A stretch of 64,000 nt of DNA, taken from contig JAJYBI010000003.1 in assembly GCA_021779095.1 (NCBI GenBank), forward strand, positions 62,001 through 126,000, read 5' to 3'. The notes below the pieces were generated by a model. It made no database searches. It had not been told where the DNA came from and saw only the letters and a program-made list of their open reading frames with translations. This document shows positions 1 to 10,028 of this stretch, in pieces. The stretch's first letter is position 1. Every line of letters starts with the position of its first letter. The stretch is from Deltaproteobacteria bacterium. GTDB lineage: Bacteria; Desulfobacterota; Desulfuromonadia; Geobacterales; JAJYBI01. Position numbers and translations under genes: made by a program.

Positions 1-524
1 TGGTGCGCATCTCCCCGTTCGACTCCAACGCCCGGCGGCACACCTCGTTTGCGTCGGCCTTCGTCTTTCCCGAGATCGAGGAGGAGGAGATCGACATCAA
101 GATCGCCGAGTCCGACCTGCGGGTGGATACCTACCGCTCCAGCGGCGCCGGCGGCCAGCACGTCAACACCACCGACTCGGCGATCCGGATCACCCACCTC
201 CCCACCGGGATCGTGGTCGCCTGCCAGAGCGAGCGGAGCCAGCATTCCAACCGGGCGACCGCCATGAAGGTGCTGCGGGCCAAGCTGTACGAGAGGGAGA
301 TGCAGGAACGGGAGGCCCAGGCGGCGGATATCGCCGGGGAGAAGAAGGAGATCGGCTGGGGAAGCCAGATCCGTTCCTACGTGCTGCACCCCTACAAGAT
401 GGTGAAGGACCTGCGCACCGGCGTGGAGACCGGCAACCCCGACGCGGTTTTGGACGGCGACCTGGAGGAGTTCGTCGTCGCCTGGCTCATGGGGGTCCGT
501 CGGGATGTGAAGGAGGTTGAGTGA
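1..524 (+). CDS. prfB: Peptide chain release factor 2, C-terminal part (5' truncated by window edge)
   Basis: Releases the finished peptide at UGA/UAA stop codons by triggering peptidyl-tRNA hydrolysis in the ribosome. The visible 173 residues (reading from base 3) carry the catalytic GGQ loop ([15 protein letters not shown], about fragment residues 46-60) and the class-I release factor stretch [14 protein letters not shown] before it. The C-terminal [21 protein letters not shown] stretch is typical of RF2. The N-terminal half, including the codon-recognition domain and any programmed frameshift site, lies outside the window. The next gene starts one base into its stop codon, so the two are probably co-transcribed. 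Confidence 0.95.
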   Translation, partial: VRISPFDSNARRHTSFASAFVFPEIEEEEIDIKIAESDLRVDTYRSSGAGGQHVNTTDSAIRITHLPTGIVVACQSERSQHSNRATAMKVLRAKLYEREMQEREAQAADIAGEKKEIGWGSQIRSYVLHPYKMVKDLRTGVETGNPDAVLDGDLEEFVVAWLMGVRRDVKEVE

Positions 525-1366
525 TGGTCAGTCGTTCGATCGTCTACCTGCTCATCCTTGCCGTGCTCCTCCTGGAGGCGGCTGTCGGCTGTGCGACACA
601 GGTCGGGGCGTACCGGGGGGTCACACCCCTCGGCTACTCCATCCAGGTGGGGGCCTTTTCCGATGTCCGGAATGCGGAGCGCCTCACCATGAAGCTCCAG
701 CGCAAGGGGATCGACGCGTTCTATTTCAAAAAGGACAACGGCCTCTACGCGGTCCGGTTCGGCGACCACCCCACCGCCGACGCGGCACGGCGGGAAGCGC
801 ACCGGCTGGTCAGGGACCATTTAATCGGCGCCTATTTCATCGCCGAGCCCCGCCGGGTGGCCCGGCATGTTTCGGAGCCGTCATGGCACCGGGAGCCCGA
901 TGCCTCACTGCGCAGGCTGCCTCCCACACCGCCGCCGCTTCCGCGGCAGCAGGCGCCGGCCCCCGTACACGAGGCGAGAACGTCGCACGCCGACGACATG
1001 GGGTCCATCGCCGCACGCACCGCCGAGCGGTTCGTGGGGATACCCTACCGGTGGGGCGGCGATACGGTGGTGGACGGGATGGACTGCAGCGGCTTCGTCC
1101 GGGCCGTCTACAACCTGTGCGGCGTGAATATCCCCCGCACCTCCCGCGAGCAGTACCAGACGGGCGAGCCGGTGGGGCGCGACGAGCTGCGCGACGGCGA
1201 TCTGGTCTTCTTCGGCGATTCCGCCGACTCCATCCATCACGTGGGGATCTACGTGGGGAACGGCCGGTTCGTCCATGCCCCCAAGCGGGGCGACGACATC
1301 AAGATATCCAGCCTTGCCGAGGCGTATTACGCGCGTGAGTTCGTCGGGGCGAAACGGTATTTCTAG
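524..1366 (+). CDS. Lipoprotein with SPOR domain and NlpC/P60 peptidase domain
   Basis: A 280-residue predicted cell-wall hydrolase. An N-terminal hydrophobic segment ends in AAVGC, a plausible lipobox. A SPOR domain (about residues 35-90, starting YSIQVGAFSD) should bind septal, stem-peptide-free glycan. The C-terminal NlpC/P60 domain (about 165-280) keeps the catalytic Cys in DGMDCSGFVRAVY, His in HHVGIYVGNG and the later polar residue in GRFVHAPK. Such enzymes cut the D-Glu-mDAP type bond in peptidoglycan stems. ATG 524 overlaps the prfB stop as TGATG and has AAGGAGG seven bases upstream; a GTG at 521 is a less likely start. SPOR placed before NlpC/P60 in a lipoprotein is a less usual order. 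Confidence 0.88.
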   Translation: MVSRSIVYLLILAVLLLEAAVGCATQVGAYRGVTPLGYSIQVGAFSDVRNAERLTMKLQRKGIDAFYFKKDNGLYAVRFGDHPTADAARREAHRLVRDHLIGAYFIAEPRRVARHVSEPSWHREPDASLRRLPPTPPPLPRQQAPAPVHEARTSHADDMGSIAARTAERFVGIPYRWGGDTVVDGMDCSGFVRAVYNLCGVNIPRTSREQYQTGEPVGRDELRDGDLVFFGDSADSIHHVGIYVGNGRFVHAPKRGDDIKISSLAEAYYAREFVGAKRYF

Positions 1367-1393
1367 ACATTTTTTCGTAACACGAGGTGTTTT

Positions 1394-2635
1394 ATGGCAT
1401 TCGTCAAACCGTTCCGGGCGCTGCGTCCGCCCGTACCGCTCGCGGAGAAGGTCGCCGCGCTTCCCTACGACGTCATGAACGTGGCGGAGGCGAAGGGGAT
1501 GGCCGCCGGCAATCCCCACAGTTTCCTCCATATCTCCCGTGCCGAGATCGACCTCCCCGAGGGGACGGATGCGCACTCCGAAGCGGTGTACCGGCAGGGT
1601 AAAATTGCACTGGGCCGGTTCATCCGGAACGGTGTCCTGGTGCAGGACCCGGCGGACTGCTACTACATCTATCGTCAGCGGATGGGAACCCTCGTCCAGA
1701 CGGGGCTCGTGGCCTGTGCCGACGTGGAGGAGTACCAGACCGGCGCCATCAAGAAGCACGAGCTGACCCGCGCCGACAAGGAGGAGGACCGGGTCCGGCA
1801 TATCGACCTCCTTGACGCCAACGACGAGCCGGTCTTCTATACCTATCGGCACGACCCCGAGATCAGCGGGCTCATCGCGAAACAGGCGGCGGCGGAGCCG
1901 GCATACCGGTTCACCACCGACGACAATGTTTCCCACGAGCTGTGGGTGATCGGAGACCGGGCGGTAATCGATCGCCTGACGGTGCTGTTTGCCGCCATCC
2001 CGACGCTGTACGTGGCGGACGGCCATCACCGGAGCGCCGCGGCCAGCCGGGTGCGGGAGCTGCGGCGGGCCGCCAACCCCGCCCACACGGGGCGCGAGGA
2101 GTACAACTACTTCCTGACGGTCATCTTTCCCGACGACGAGATGACCATCATGCCGTACAACCGGGTGGTGAAGGACCTGAACGGCCATTCCCTGGCGGAG
2201 TTCATGGCAGGGGTGGCGATGCAGTTCGAGGTAACCCCGGCCGGCGGTCCCTTCGAGCCGCCGGAGCGGCACCGGTTCGGCATGTATCTGGCGGGAAAAT
2301 GGTACGAGCTTGCCCCACGCGAGGAGTCGTTCCCCCAGGATGACACGGTGAAATCACTGGACGTCTCGATCCTGCAGGACAACCTGCTGAGCCCGCTTCT
2401 CGGCATCCGCAACCCCCGCATCGACCAGCGGATCCACTTTGTCGGCGGCATCCGGGGCGTCGGTGAACTGGAGCGCCTGGTGGACGGCGGCGAGTACGAG
2501 GTGGCGTTCTCGCTCCACGCCACGTCGCTGGCGGAGCTGATGGCGCTGGCGGACGAGGACAAGATCATGCCGCCCAAGTCCACATGGTTCGAGCCGAAGT
2601 TGCGGAGCGGACTCTTCGTCCATCTGCTGTCGTGA
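1394..2635 (+). CDS. DUF1015 family protein
   Basis: 413 residues matching the DUF1015 family from end to end: N-terminal VKPFRALRPP and VAALPYDVMN, central ADGHHRSAAASRV (a conserved His/Arg-rich motif), then a mixed alpha/beta C-terminal half. The family is widespread and has no firmly established function; some members sit near serine or amino-acid metabolism genes, but nothing here shows that. ATG 1394 follows a GAGGT-type ribosome site about 8 bases upstream. It lies 27 bases after the SPOR-NlpC gene on the same strand and ends at a small hairpin with four T residues. Confidence 0.85.
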   Translation: MAFVKPFRALRPPVPLAEKVAALPYDVMNVAEAKGMAAGNPHSFLHISRAEIDLPEGTDAHSEAVYRQGKIALGRFIRNGVLVQDPADCYYIYRQRMGTLVQTGLVACADVEEYQTGAIKKHELTRADKEEDRVRHIDLLDANDEPVFYTYRHDPEISGLIAKQAAAEPAYRFTTDDNVSHELWVIGDRAVIDRLTVLFAAIPTLYVADGHHRSAAASRVRELRRAANPAHTGREEYNYFLTVIFPDDEMTIMPYNRVVKDLNGHSLAEFMAGVAMQFEVTPAGGPFEPPERHRFGMYLAGKWYELAPREESFPQDDTVKSLDVSILQDNLLSPLLGIRNPRIDQRIHFVGGIRGVGELERLVDGGEYEVAFSLHATSLAELMALADEDKIMPPKSTWFEPKLRSGLFVHLLS

Positions 2636-2650
2636 GCGGCTTCCGCTTTT
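2635..2650 (+). terminator. Small terminator-like hairpin after the DUF1015 gene
   Basis: AGCGG-ctt-CCGCT followed by TTTT, starting at the last base of the DUF1015 stop codon. The stem is only 5 bp, so it is weak, but it is correctly placed to end the transcript before the palindromic repeat region. Confidence 0.4.
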
Positions 2651-2853
2651 CTCCTCTGGCGGCGTAAGTCTTCGGAGCCGGTTGTACTCGGACCTGAGGT
2701 CCTCGCCCTTTGGGCAGGCACAAGGCCTGTGGCAATTTCGCAAAGCGAAATTGAGCGGCGTAGCGCCCCTCACCCTCTCCCTCTCCCGGAGGGAGAGCTG
2801 ACTCAATTCCCCTCTCCCGTTGGGAGAGGGTGGCCAAAGGCCGGGTGAGGGCC
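2651..2853. repeat. Cluster of palindromes, REP/MITE-like intergenic repeat
   Basis: This non-coding stretch between the DUF1015 and EVE genes is built from inverted repeats. It holds a perfect 9-bp stem with an AAA loop (CAATTTCGC at 2733-2741 against GCGAAATTG at 2745-2753), a GGACC/GGTCC palindrome near 2691-2703, and a long interrupted palindrome at about 2766-2853 whose ends read CCCTCACCC and GGGTGAGGG, with an inner pair of CTCTCCC/GGGAGAG blocks. The last unit resembles dispersed intergenic repeats common in GC-rich proteobacterial genomes. No second copy occurs in this window, so its dispersed nature is inferred. Confidence 0.6.
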
Positions 2854-2937
2854 TCCGCCCGTCTTCTCGACAGCCTTGCCAGAGAAGAATATCGAAACCC
2901 GCTTTATGTGCTGAAACTGCAAGGCAAGCGAGGCCTC

Positions 2938-3399
2938 GTGCGCTACTGGCTGTTCAAGACCGAACCGGGCTGTTTCTCCTTCGACGACCTGAAGGGGTGC
3001 CCCGAGATGACGGAGCACTGGGACGGCGTGCGCAACTACCAGGCGCGAAACCTCCTGCGCGACGAGGTGCGGGTGGGGGACCGGGTGCTCTTCTACCACA
3101 GCTCCATTCCGGAACCGGTGGTGGTGGGGATCGCCGAGGTGGTGCGTGAGGGGTACCCGGACTGGACGGCGCGGGACCCGGATAGCGGGCATTTCGATCC
3201 GAAGGCGAGCGTCGACCACCCGATCTGGTACATGGTGGACGTGCGGTACGTCCGGCCGCTTCCCCGCCCCGTGACCCGTGCCGAACTGAAATCGGTGCCG
3301 GAACTGGCGGGGATGGCGCTCCTGTCCCAAAGTCGCCTCTCCATCCAGCCGGTGACGCCCGTCGAATGGGAAACTGTGCTGCGGCTGGCGGGGCTGTAA
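2938..3399 (+). CDS. EVE domain-containing protein
   Basis: 153 residues forming a single EVE domain, a PUA-like fold thought to bind modified nucleobases in DNA or RNA. The diagnostic start [17 protein letters not shown] follows directly from GTG 2938, and [20 protein letters not shown] and VVGIAEVV match the family core. The open frame continues upstream to about 2830, but those codons fall within the palindromic repeat and do not look like EVE sequence, so GTG 2938 is preferred; length then fits the usual 150-155 residues. It stands alone with no modification or restriction genes nearby. The 80 bases between the repeat and the start hold no other feature I recognise. Confidence 0.88.
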   Translation: MRYWLFKTEPGCFSFDDLKGCPEMTEHWDGVRNYQARNLLRDEVRVGDRVLFYHSSIPEPVVVGIAEVVREGYPDWTARDPDSGHFDPKASVDHPIWYMVDVRYVRPLPRPVTRAELKSVPELAGMALLSQSRLSIQPVTPVEWETVLRLAGL

Positions 3400-3478
3400 A
3401 CCGCCGTCCGCACGGCGCGTTGTAGGTAACGTTCTCGATGCGTGCTGGCATAATCTGACTGTTCATATGGAGGAGTTT

Positions 3479-3958
3479 GTGAGAAACGTGGAAAAACTGA
3501 TTGTCGCTGCGCTCTTGATGGTGGCCGTGGCGATCCCCGCCTGTGCCCAGAAGGATACGAATCAGGCGGACGAGGTCGCGCCGTCCGCACCGCGGTCTAC
3601 GGCCGCGTCGGCAAAGATGGTAACCACCCCCAGCGGGCTCGCCTACGAGGACATCGTAGTCGGCACCGGGCCGTCCCCCAAGGTCGGCAAGCTGGTGAAG
3701 GTACATTATACCGGCACCCTGCAGGACGGCACCAAATTCGACAGCTCCCGCGATCGCGGCCAGCCGTTCGAGTTCACCATCGGCGTCGGCCAGGTGATCC
3801 CCGGCTGGGACGAGGGGCTCATGGGAATGAAGGTCGGCGGCCGGCGCAGGCTGGTCATCCCGCCGCAGCTCGGCTACGGTGCCGCCGGCGCCGGTGGGGT
3901 CATCCCCCCCAACGCGACGCTGCTGTTCGATGTGGAGCTCCTGGACGCGCAGCAGTAA
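3479..3958 (+). CDS. FKBP-type peptidyl-prolyl isomerase, exported
   Basis: 159 residues. An N-terminal hydrophobic segment ending IPACAQ suggests export, possibly as a lipoprotein. The FKBP domain fills residues about 50-159, with [29 protein letters not shown] and [17 protein letters not shown], the standard active-site pocket (Tyr, Asp, Ile-Pro-Gly-Trp, Tyr). It should catalyse cis-trans isomerisation of Xaa-Pro bonds in periplasmic or outer-membrane proteins. GTG 3479 has GGAGG five bases upstream; an ATG at 3467 would place that site inside the gene. It probably shares a transcript with the RCC1 gene that begins 35 bases downstream. Confidence 0.9.
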   Translation: MRNVEKLIVAALLMVAVAIPACAQKDTNQADEVAPSAPRSTAASAKMVTTPSGLAYEDIVVGTGPSPKVGKLVKVHYTGTLQDGTKFDSSRDRGQPFEFTIGVGQVIPGWDEGLMGMKVGGRRRLVIPPQLGYGAAGAGGVIPPNATLLFDVELLDAQQ

Positions 3959-3993
3959 CAATCATCCAGATCCGGAACCGGAAAGGAACGATC

Positions 3994-5268
3994 ATGCTCA
4001 TATCCATGAAACGGGCAGGGGTGCTGACGTTTGCCTTCTTCGCCTGTGCCCTGCTGTCGGCCTGCGGCGGAAGCAACCTGTCGACGAACAACAACGATTC
4101 GGACACGACGGTCTACTATTCCCAGAGCCTGGCGTTTAGAAACATGACGACGCTCATGTCCTGGGGGTACAACGGCTACGGCCAGCTGGGAGATGGCACT
4201 ACCACCAACCAGTCGGCGCCGGAGCAGGTCCATACCGGGGCAGAACGCTACTCGGGGATATCGGTCGGGTCGAACCACGTCCTTGCCTTCATGAACAACA
4301 GCACGGTACGCGCCTGGGGATACAACGCCTACGGCCAGCTCGGATCGAGTGCGTCGAGCTTCGGCACGAGCACCCTGCCGGTTGCCGTAGCGGGGGTACA
4401 CGGGACTAAGGCGGTTGCCGCGGGACACAACTTCTCCCTGGCGCTGGCCAACTACTCGTCCGCGACCCATGTCATCGCCTGGGGAAGGGACGACCGTGGT
4501 CAGCTGGGGAACAACAGCACAATCGATTCTCCCTCTCCCGTGCCGGTGCGGATGACGGGTTCGGCGCTGTTGCCGGGCGATATCACGCAACTGGTCGTCG
4601 GCAGCGACCACTGTCTTGCCCTGCAGTCGAACGGGACCGTCTGGACATGGGGGAGCGACACATACGGTCAGTTGGGCGACTCGGACCTGACGCTCCATGA
4701 CCCGACGGTGGGAGGGACGCGTGCCTACGCCATGCCGGTGGTCGGCATTACCGGTACCGTCACTGCCGTCGCCGCCGGCGGGAGCACGAGCTACGCCCTG
4801 ACGAGCGACGGTACGATCTGGGCCTGGGGGTACAACGGGTTCGGGCAGCTTGCGGTAGATCCGGCAGCGGTACCCTACCGGACAACCCCCCAGCAGATAA
4901 TGTTGATCGGAACGACGCCGCTGAGCGGCGTCAAGGCGATCGGCGCCGGGCTTGCCCATCTGGTGGCGCTGATGAATGACGGCACTGTCATGTCTGTGGG
5001 GGGGAACATGTTCGGACAGATGGGGACGGGCGTCCTGGCAGATCAGCAGGCCAGGACGAACCTGTATTTCACCGCGCCGCAGCAGGCCCTATCCTCCGCC
5101 GGCACTCCCCTGACCGGGGTCGCCTCGCTGGAACTGGTGACCGGCAATCATACCATCGTCAGAATGAACGGCGGCTCGCTTCTGGCATGGGGAAGCAATC
5201 TGTACGGCCAGCTGGGGAACGGCACGACGGATATCGTCACCTATCCGGTAGCGGTGACCGGGTTCTAG
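3994..5268 (+). CDS. RCC1-repeat lipoprotein
   Basis: 424 residues. The N-terminus (LLSACGGSN) is a clear lipoprotein signal, so the protein should be anchored outside the inner membrane. The rest consists of seven RCC1-type blade repeats, each with a W/V-G-x-N-x-[YF]-G-Q-[LM] core, for example SWGYNGYGQLGDG, AWGYNAYGQLG, AWGRDDRGQLGNN, TWGSDTYGQLGD and AWGSNLYGQLGNG, predicting one seven-bladed beta-propeller. Eukaryotic RCC1 is a Ran exchange factor, but exported bacterial RCC1 proteins are generally taken as binding or adhesion modules; no enzyme site is visible. AAAGGA lies about five bases before ATG 3994. Confidence 0.88.
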   Translation: MLISMKRAGVLTFAFFACALLSACGGSNLSTNNNDSDTTVYYSQSLAFRNMTTLMSWGYNGYGQLGDGTTTNQSAPEQVHTGAERYSGISVGSNHVLAFMNNSTVRAWGYNAYGQLGSSASSFGTSTLPVAVAGVHGTKAVAAGHNFSLALANYSSATHVIAWGRDDRGQLGNNSTIDSPSPVPVRMTGSALLPGDITQLVVGSDHCLALQSNGTVWTWGSDTYGQLGDSDLTLHDPTVGGTRAYAMPVVGITGTVTAVAAGGSTSYALTSDGTIWAWGYNGFGQLAVDPAAVPYRTTPQQIMLIGTTPLSGVKAIGAGLAHLVALMNDGTVMSVGGNMFGQMGTGVLADQQARTNLYFTAPQQALSSAGTPLTGVASLELVTGNHTIVRMNGGSLLAWGSNLYGQLGNGTTDIVTYPVAVTGF

Positions 5269-5281
5269 GCCACGTGAGGCA

Positions 5282-6271
5282 ATGATGCGGATATACGTCT
5301 CCATACTGTTGCTGGCGCTGGCGGTACCGGCAGCGGCGGCACCGCTGTCGTCAACACTGTATCTGGACGGCGCACGCTATACGACGAGGGTGTCCGCGGT
5401 AAAGGGGGTTGCCGAACTGGTGCTCCCTGCCGGGATACAGAAGGGGTCGCTGAGGGTGCGCCCAGCGAGTGGAGTGCAGGTCCAGCGGGTGGTGGTGGCG
5501 CCGGCCCGGCCGGACAAAAGAACCGCCCGGGAGCTGGACCGGATCGGGGAACGCAGGGAGCTTTTGCAGGCCCGGCTGAAGGCGCTCCAGACCCGTGAGG
5601 AGATCTTCCGGGCGGCGGCCAGGACCCAGAGCGGCAAGGCGCCGCGCAAGACCAGGGCGAACCCCGATCCGCTGGTGTCGATCCGGCAGGGAACGGAGTT
5701 CGCCATCGCCCAGCTGGAAGAGGTGTACCGGCTGCGGCGGCGGACGGAGAAGGAGATGGCGTCGCTGGATGATCGTCTCGAGGTACTGCGTAAAGACCCT
5801 TCCGCCGGCGGGAACCTGGTACGGGTCTGGCTGGCCGCCCCAAAGGGGGAGGTCGCGATCTCCTGGTCCGTTGCCGGGAGCGGCTGGAAGCCGCACTACG
5901 ATATCCGGTGCGACGGCAGCGGGACTGCGCAGGTGACGCTGCGAGCCGGTCTTCCGCCGGGGACGGACGGCCCGGTGGCTGTGGTTCTGGCGAAGATGGG
6001 GGATGTCGGTGCCGATCAGGCCAGCCCGGTGAAGGGGGAAGGAGGCGTGGTGGCAACGTTCCCGCTGCCCGTTTCGCAGGAACGGACCGCGACTTTTCCG
6101 ATGACCGCGCTCGTCGCCACCGTTGTCGATGCGACGGGCAAGCCTCTCCCGGCGGGGGCTGCGGACGGCTACTGGCGGGGAGAGTATCTGGGCACTGTTC
6201 CGTTCCCGGAGGTTGCCCCGGGGGGGACGGTTACCCTCCGGTATGGCGCTCCGCCCGGCGATACGAAATGA
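5282..6271 (+). CDS. Exported DUF4139/mucoidy-inhibitor-like protein
   Basis: 329 residues with a signal peptide (LLLALAVPAAAAP). Residues about 20-60 (LYLDGARYTTRVSAVKG) look like a short DUF4140-type beta segment. Residues about 75-165 are charged and predicted coiled coil. A beta-rich part begins at VAISWSVAGSGWKPHYDIRC, which resembles the DUF4139 signature W-x-P-x-Y-D. The usual long C-terminal barrel-like part is short here, so it may be a reduced member. Function unknown. Two tandem ATG codons (5282, 5285) follow TGAGG; it starts 13 bases after the RCC1 gene and is probably in its operon. Confidence 0.6.
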   Translation: MMRIYVSILLLALAVPAAAAPLSSTLYLDGARYTTRVSAVKGVAELVLPAGIQKGSLRVRPASGVQVQRVVVAPARPDKRTARELDRIGERRELLQARLKALQTREEIFRAAARTQSGKAPRKTRANPDPLVSIRQGTEFAIAQLEEVYRLRRRTEKEMASLDDRLEVLRKDPSAGGNLVRVWLAAPKGEVAISWSVAGSGWKPHYDIRCDGSGTAQVTLRAGLPPGTDGPVAVVLAKMGDVGADQASPVKGEGGVVATFPLPVSQERTATFPMTALVATVVDATGKPLPAGAADGYWRGEYLGTVPFPEVAPGGTVTLRYGAPPGDTK

Positions 6272-6361
6272 CCGCATCTGTCTCTTCTTGCGGTGGGTGC
6301 CGGTGTGGTATGATGCGTGCGATCGGAGCCGGTAATACCTCCGGATTTTCGCCCTTTCTGC

Positions 6362-6391
6362 TTGACTTGCCGCGGGTAGATGGGCTATTTT
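6362..6391 (+). promoter_or_regulatory. Predicted sigma-70 promoter for lysS and downstream genes
   Basis: TTGACT at 6362-6367 and TATTTT at 6386-6391, separated by 18 bases, about 50 bases before the chosen lysS start. The match is good at the -35 and moderate at the -10. Confidence 0.5.
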
Positions 6392-6445
6392 GCCAGTTTG
6401 TTGAAGCGGAAAAAACAGAAGAGTGAAAAGGGGTTAGAGCTGTCC

Positions 6446-7921
6446 ATGGAAGAATTGAGCGATCTGTTGCTGCAGAGAAGACGCAAGGTGGATGCCTTGT
6501 GGGAAGCGGGAATCAACCCCTATCCGAACGATTTCAAGCCACGGCATACCTCCGCCGATCTGCTTGCCGCCTACGGCGACGTGGAAACCATCGGCGAGAA
6601 TGAGGCCACCTTCGTCATCGCGGGACGGATCATCGCCCGCCGCTCTTTCGGCAAGGCGGCGTTCATCCAGCTGCAGGACCGTAAGGGGCGGGTCCAGCTG
6701 TACGTCAAGAAGGACGCCGTCGGCGAAGAGTCGTTTGCCACCTTCGAGACCTTCGACATCGGCGACATCATCGGGGTAACCGGCTGGCCGTTTAGGACCA
6801 AGACCGGCGAGCTCTCACTGCACATCACGGCCATCCGGCTCCTGACCAAGTCGTTTCTCCCCCTTCCCGAGAAGTTCCACGGCCTGACCGACGTGGAGAC
6901 CCGCTACCGGCAGCGGTACGTGGATCTCATCGTCAACCCTGACGTGCGGGAGATCTTCTACAAGCGGTCCCGCGTCATCAGCCTCATCCGCGACTTCATG
7001 GTGCGCCATGACTTCCTGGAGGTGGAGACGCCGATGATGCAGCCGATCCCCGGCGGCGCCACCGCCCGGCCGTTCGTCACCCACCACAACGCCCTGGACA
7101 TGGAGCTGTACCTGCGAATCGCGCCGGAGCTCTACCTGAAGCGGCTGGTGGTGGGCGGCTTCGAGCGGGTCTTCGAGATCAACCGCAACTTCCGCAACGA
7201 GGGAATCTCCGTCCGCCACAACCCCGAGTTCACCATGATGGAGTTCTACCAGGCGTACGCCACCTTCGAGGAACTGATGGACTTCACGGAGGAGATGCTC
7301 TGCCACGTGGCGCAGGAGCTTCTCGGCACCCTGGACTTCACCTACGAGGGGCAGTCGATCTGCTTCCAGCGTCCCTGGAAGCGGCTCACGGTGAAGGAGG
7401 CGATCCTGGAGTACGGCGATATCGACGCCCGGTCGCTGGAGGACCGGGACCTGGCGTACGCGTACGCGAAACGGATCGGCCTCGACCTTCCCGAGGACGT
7501 GGGATACGGTCGCCTCGTGACGGAGATCTTCGAGGAGGTGGCCGAGGCGAAACTGATCCAGCCCACCTTCATTACCGCCTACCCGACGGAGGTTTCTCCC
7601 CTGTCGCGCAAAAGCGACCACGACCCCGAGATCGTGGACCGCTTCGAGTTCTTTTGCGCCGGCCGGGAGATGGCCAACGCCTTTTCCGAGCTGAACGACC
7701 CCGTGGACCAGAAGGAGCGGTTCCTCGCCCAGGTCGCCGCCAAGGCGAAGGGTGACGAAGAGGCCCACTACATGGACGAGGACTACATCCGCGCCCTGGA
7801 GTACGGCATGCCTCCGACGGCGGGGGAGGGGATCGGCATCGACCGGCTGGTCATGCTCCTGACCGACTCGCCGTCCATCCGGGACGTGATCCTGTTCCCC
7901 CAGCTGCGCAAGGAAAAATAA
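6446..7921 (+). CDS. lysS: Lysyl-tRNA synthetase, class II
   Basis: 491 residues. Charges tRNA-Lys with lysine using ATP. The N-terminal OB-fold anticodon-binding domain (about 50-150) is followed by the class II catalytic core: motif 1 around FLEVETPMMQPIPGGA, motif 2 FRNEGISVRHNPEFTMMEFY and motif 3 GEGIGIDRLVMLL. The start at ATG 6446 (MEELSDLLLQRRRKVDAL) fits the family; the frame stays open further upstream, but an AAGGGG-type site and the predicted promoter favour this ATG. It is followed after 107 bases by the lipoprotein-release genes; that gap holds only a GTCCGGC/GCCGGAC hairpin at 7940-7961. Confidence 0.96.
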   Translation: MEELSDLLLQRRRKVDALWEAGINPYPNDFKPRHTSADLLAAYGDVETIGENEATFVIAGRIIARRSFGKAAFIQLQDRKGRVQLYVKKDAVGEESFATFETFDIGDIIGVTGWPFRTKTGELSLHITAIRLLTKSFLPLPEKFHGLTDVETRYRQRYVDLIVNPDVREIFYKRSRVISLIRDFMVRHDFLEVETPMMQPIPGGATARPFVTHHNALDMELYLRIAPELYLKRLVVGGFERVFEINRNFRNEGISVRHNPEFTMMEFYQAYATFEELMDFTEEMLCHVAQELLGTLDFTYEGQSICFQRPWKRLTVKEAILEYGDIDARSLEDRDLAYAYAKRIGLDLPEDVGYGRLVTEIFEEVAEAKLIQPTFITAYPTEVSPLSRKSDHDPEIVDRFEFFCAGREMANAFSELNDPVDQKERFLAQVAAKAKGDEEAHYMDEDYIRALEYGMPPTAGEGIGIDRLVMLLTDSPSIRDVILFPQLRKEK

Positions 7922-8028
7922 CGCCAGCACCGATGTTCCGTCCGGCGACAGTGTGCCGGACATGCCCCGATCGTGGTGACCCGCTGATGCCGCACCATGG
8001 ACCGGAATGATGGGAAACCGCTGTGCCA

Positions 8029-9286
8029 ATGCCCTATGAACTGTTCATCGGTCTGCGCTACCTGAAGGCGAAGCGTAAATCGACCTTCATCTCCATCATC
8101 ACCCTCATATCCACGGCGGGGGTGGCGCTGGGGGTGATGGCGCTCATCATCGTCCTGGCGGTGATGACCGGTTTCGAGAATGACCTGAAGGACAAGATCC
8201 TCGGCACCAACGCCCACGTGGTGGTCTTAAGTAGTACCGGCGGGATTTCCGATTACGACCAGATCATGCAGCGGCTGGTGAAGATCGACGGCGTCGTGGC
8301 GGCCACCCCGTTCATCTACAACCAGGTAATGCTCTCCACCGGCAAGAACGTCTCCGGCGTGGTGCTGCGGGGGGTGGACACGAAGACCGATGGCAAGGTG
8401 ACCAACCTCAACCGGTCGCTGGTGGAGGGAAAGGTCAAGGGGCTGGAGCTGCCGCCGCCGCTTGCCGGGGCGCTACCGTTGCCGGGGATCATCATCGGCA
8501 AGGAGCTGGCGAAGAACCTGAGCCTGTTCATGGGAGATACGGTCAACGTCATCTCCCCTATGGGAAACATCACTCCTCTGGGGATGATCCCCAAGATGAA
8601 GCAGTTCCGGGTGGTGGGGATCTTCAACACGGGGATGTACGAGTACGATTCAACCCTGGCGTACGTGGGGCTCGACGAGGCGCAGAGGTTCCTCGGGCTC
8701 GGCGACCGGGTGACCGGCATCCAGCTCCGGGCGAAGGACGTCTACGGGACCGGCGAGATCGTCAAGAAGATCAACCGGGAACTGGGGTTTCCCTTCTACG
8801 CCCGTGACTGGATGCAGATGAACAAGAACATCCTGTTTGCCCTCAAGACGGAAAAGATGGTAATGTTCATCATTCTGACCCTGATCGTCCTGGTGGCGGC
8901 CTTCGGGATCGCCTCCACGCTCTTCATGGTGGTGATGGAAAAGACCAAGGATATCGCCATCCTGAAGTCCATGGGGGCGACGGGGCGCAGCATCATGCGC
9001 ATCTTTGTCTTCGAGGGGCTCATCATCGGGATCTTCGGTACGATCATCGGCGTTTTGGGAGGGCTCCTGGTCGCCCTCAACCTGGAAAAGATCGTCGATT
9101 TCGTCCAGCGGGTGACCGGCTTCGAGCTGTTCAGCAAGGACGTCTACTACCTGGACCGGTTCCCGTCCATGGTGGTGCCGTCGGACGTCGTCCTCATCTC
9201 GGTGACTGCGATCGTGATCTCTTTTGTGGCGACCCTGTACCCGTCATGGCAGGCGTCCCGCATGGCCCCGGCGGAGGCGCTCCGGT

Positions 9287-9294
<8 letters not shown>
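8029..9294 (+). CDS. lolC: Lipoprotein-releasing system permease (LolC/LolE family)
   Basis: 421-residue inner-membrane subunit of the ABC complex that frees mature lipoproteins for transfer to LolA. One N-terminal transmembrane helix (about residues 20-45, beginning [13 protein letters not shown]) is followed by a large periplasmic domain and three C-terminal helices (about 275-420), the MacB/FtsX-like arrangement. Only one permease gene precedes lolD, so the complex is probably a LolFD-type homodimer of this subunit, as in bacteria without separate LolC and LolE. ATG 8029 gives the usual [12 protein letters not shown] start; GTG 8023 is an in-frame alternative. Confidence 0.92.
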
Positions 9295-10015
<721 letters not shown>

Positions 10016-10028
10016 TGACGGGGGCTCC

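Noticed and set aside
2830..2937. An N-terminal extension of the EVE protein
   Set aside because: The codons come from the palindromic repeat and are not part of the EVE domain; GTG 2938 gives the normal length.
3401..3420. CGCCGT/ACGGCG hairpin after the EVE gene as a terminator
   Set aside because: The loop is very short and only TTGT follows; too weak to call.
7940..7961. Hairpin GTCCGGC/GCCGGAC after lysS as a terminator
   Set aside because: No T run follows and the downstream Lol genes probably share the transcript.
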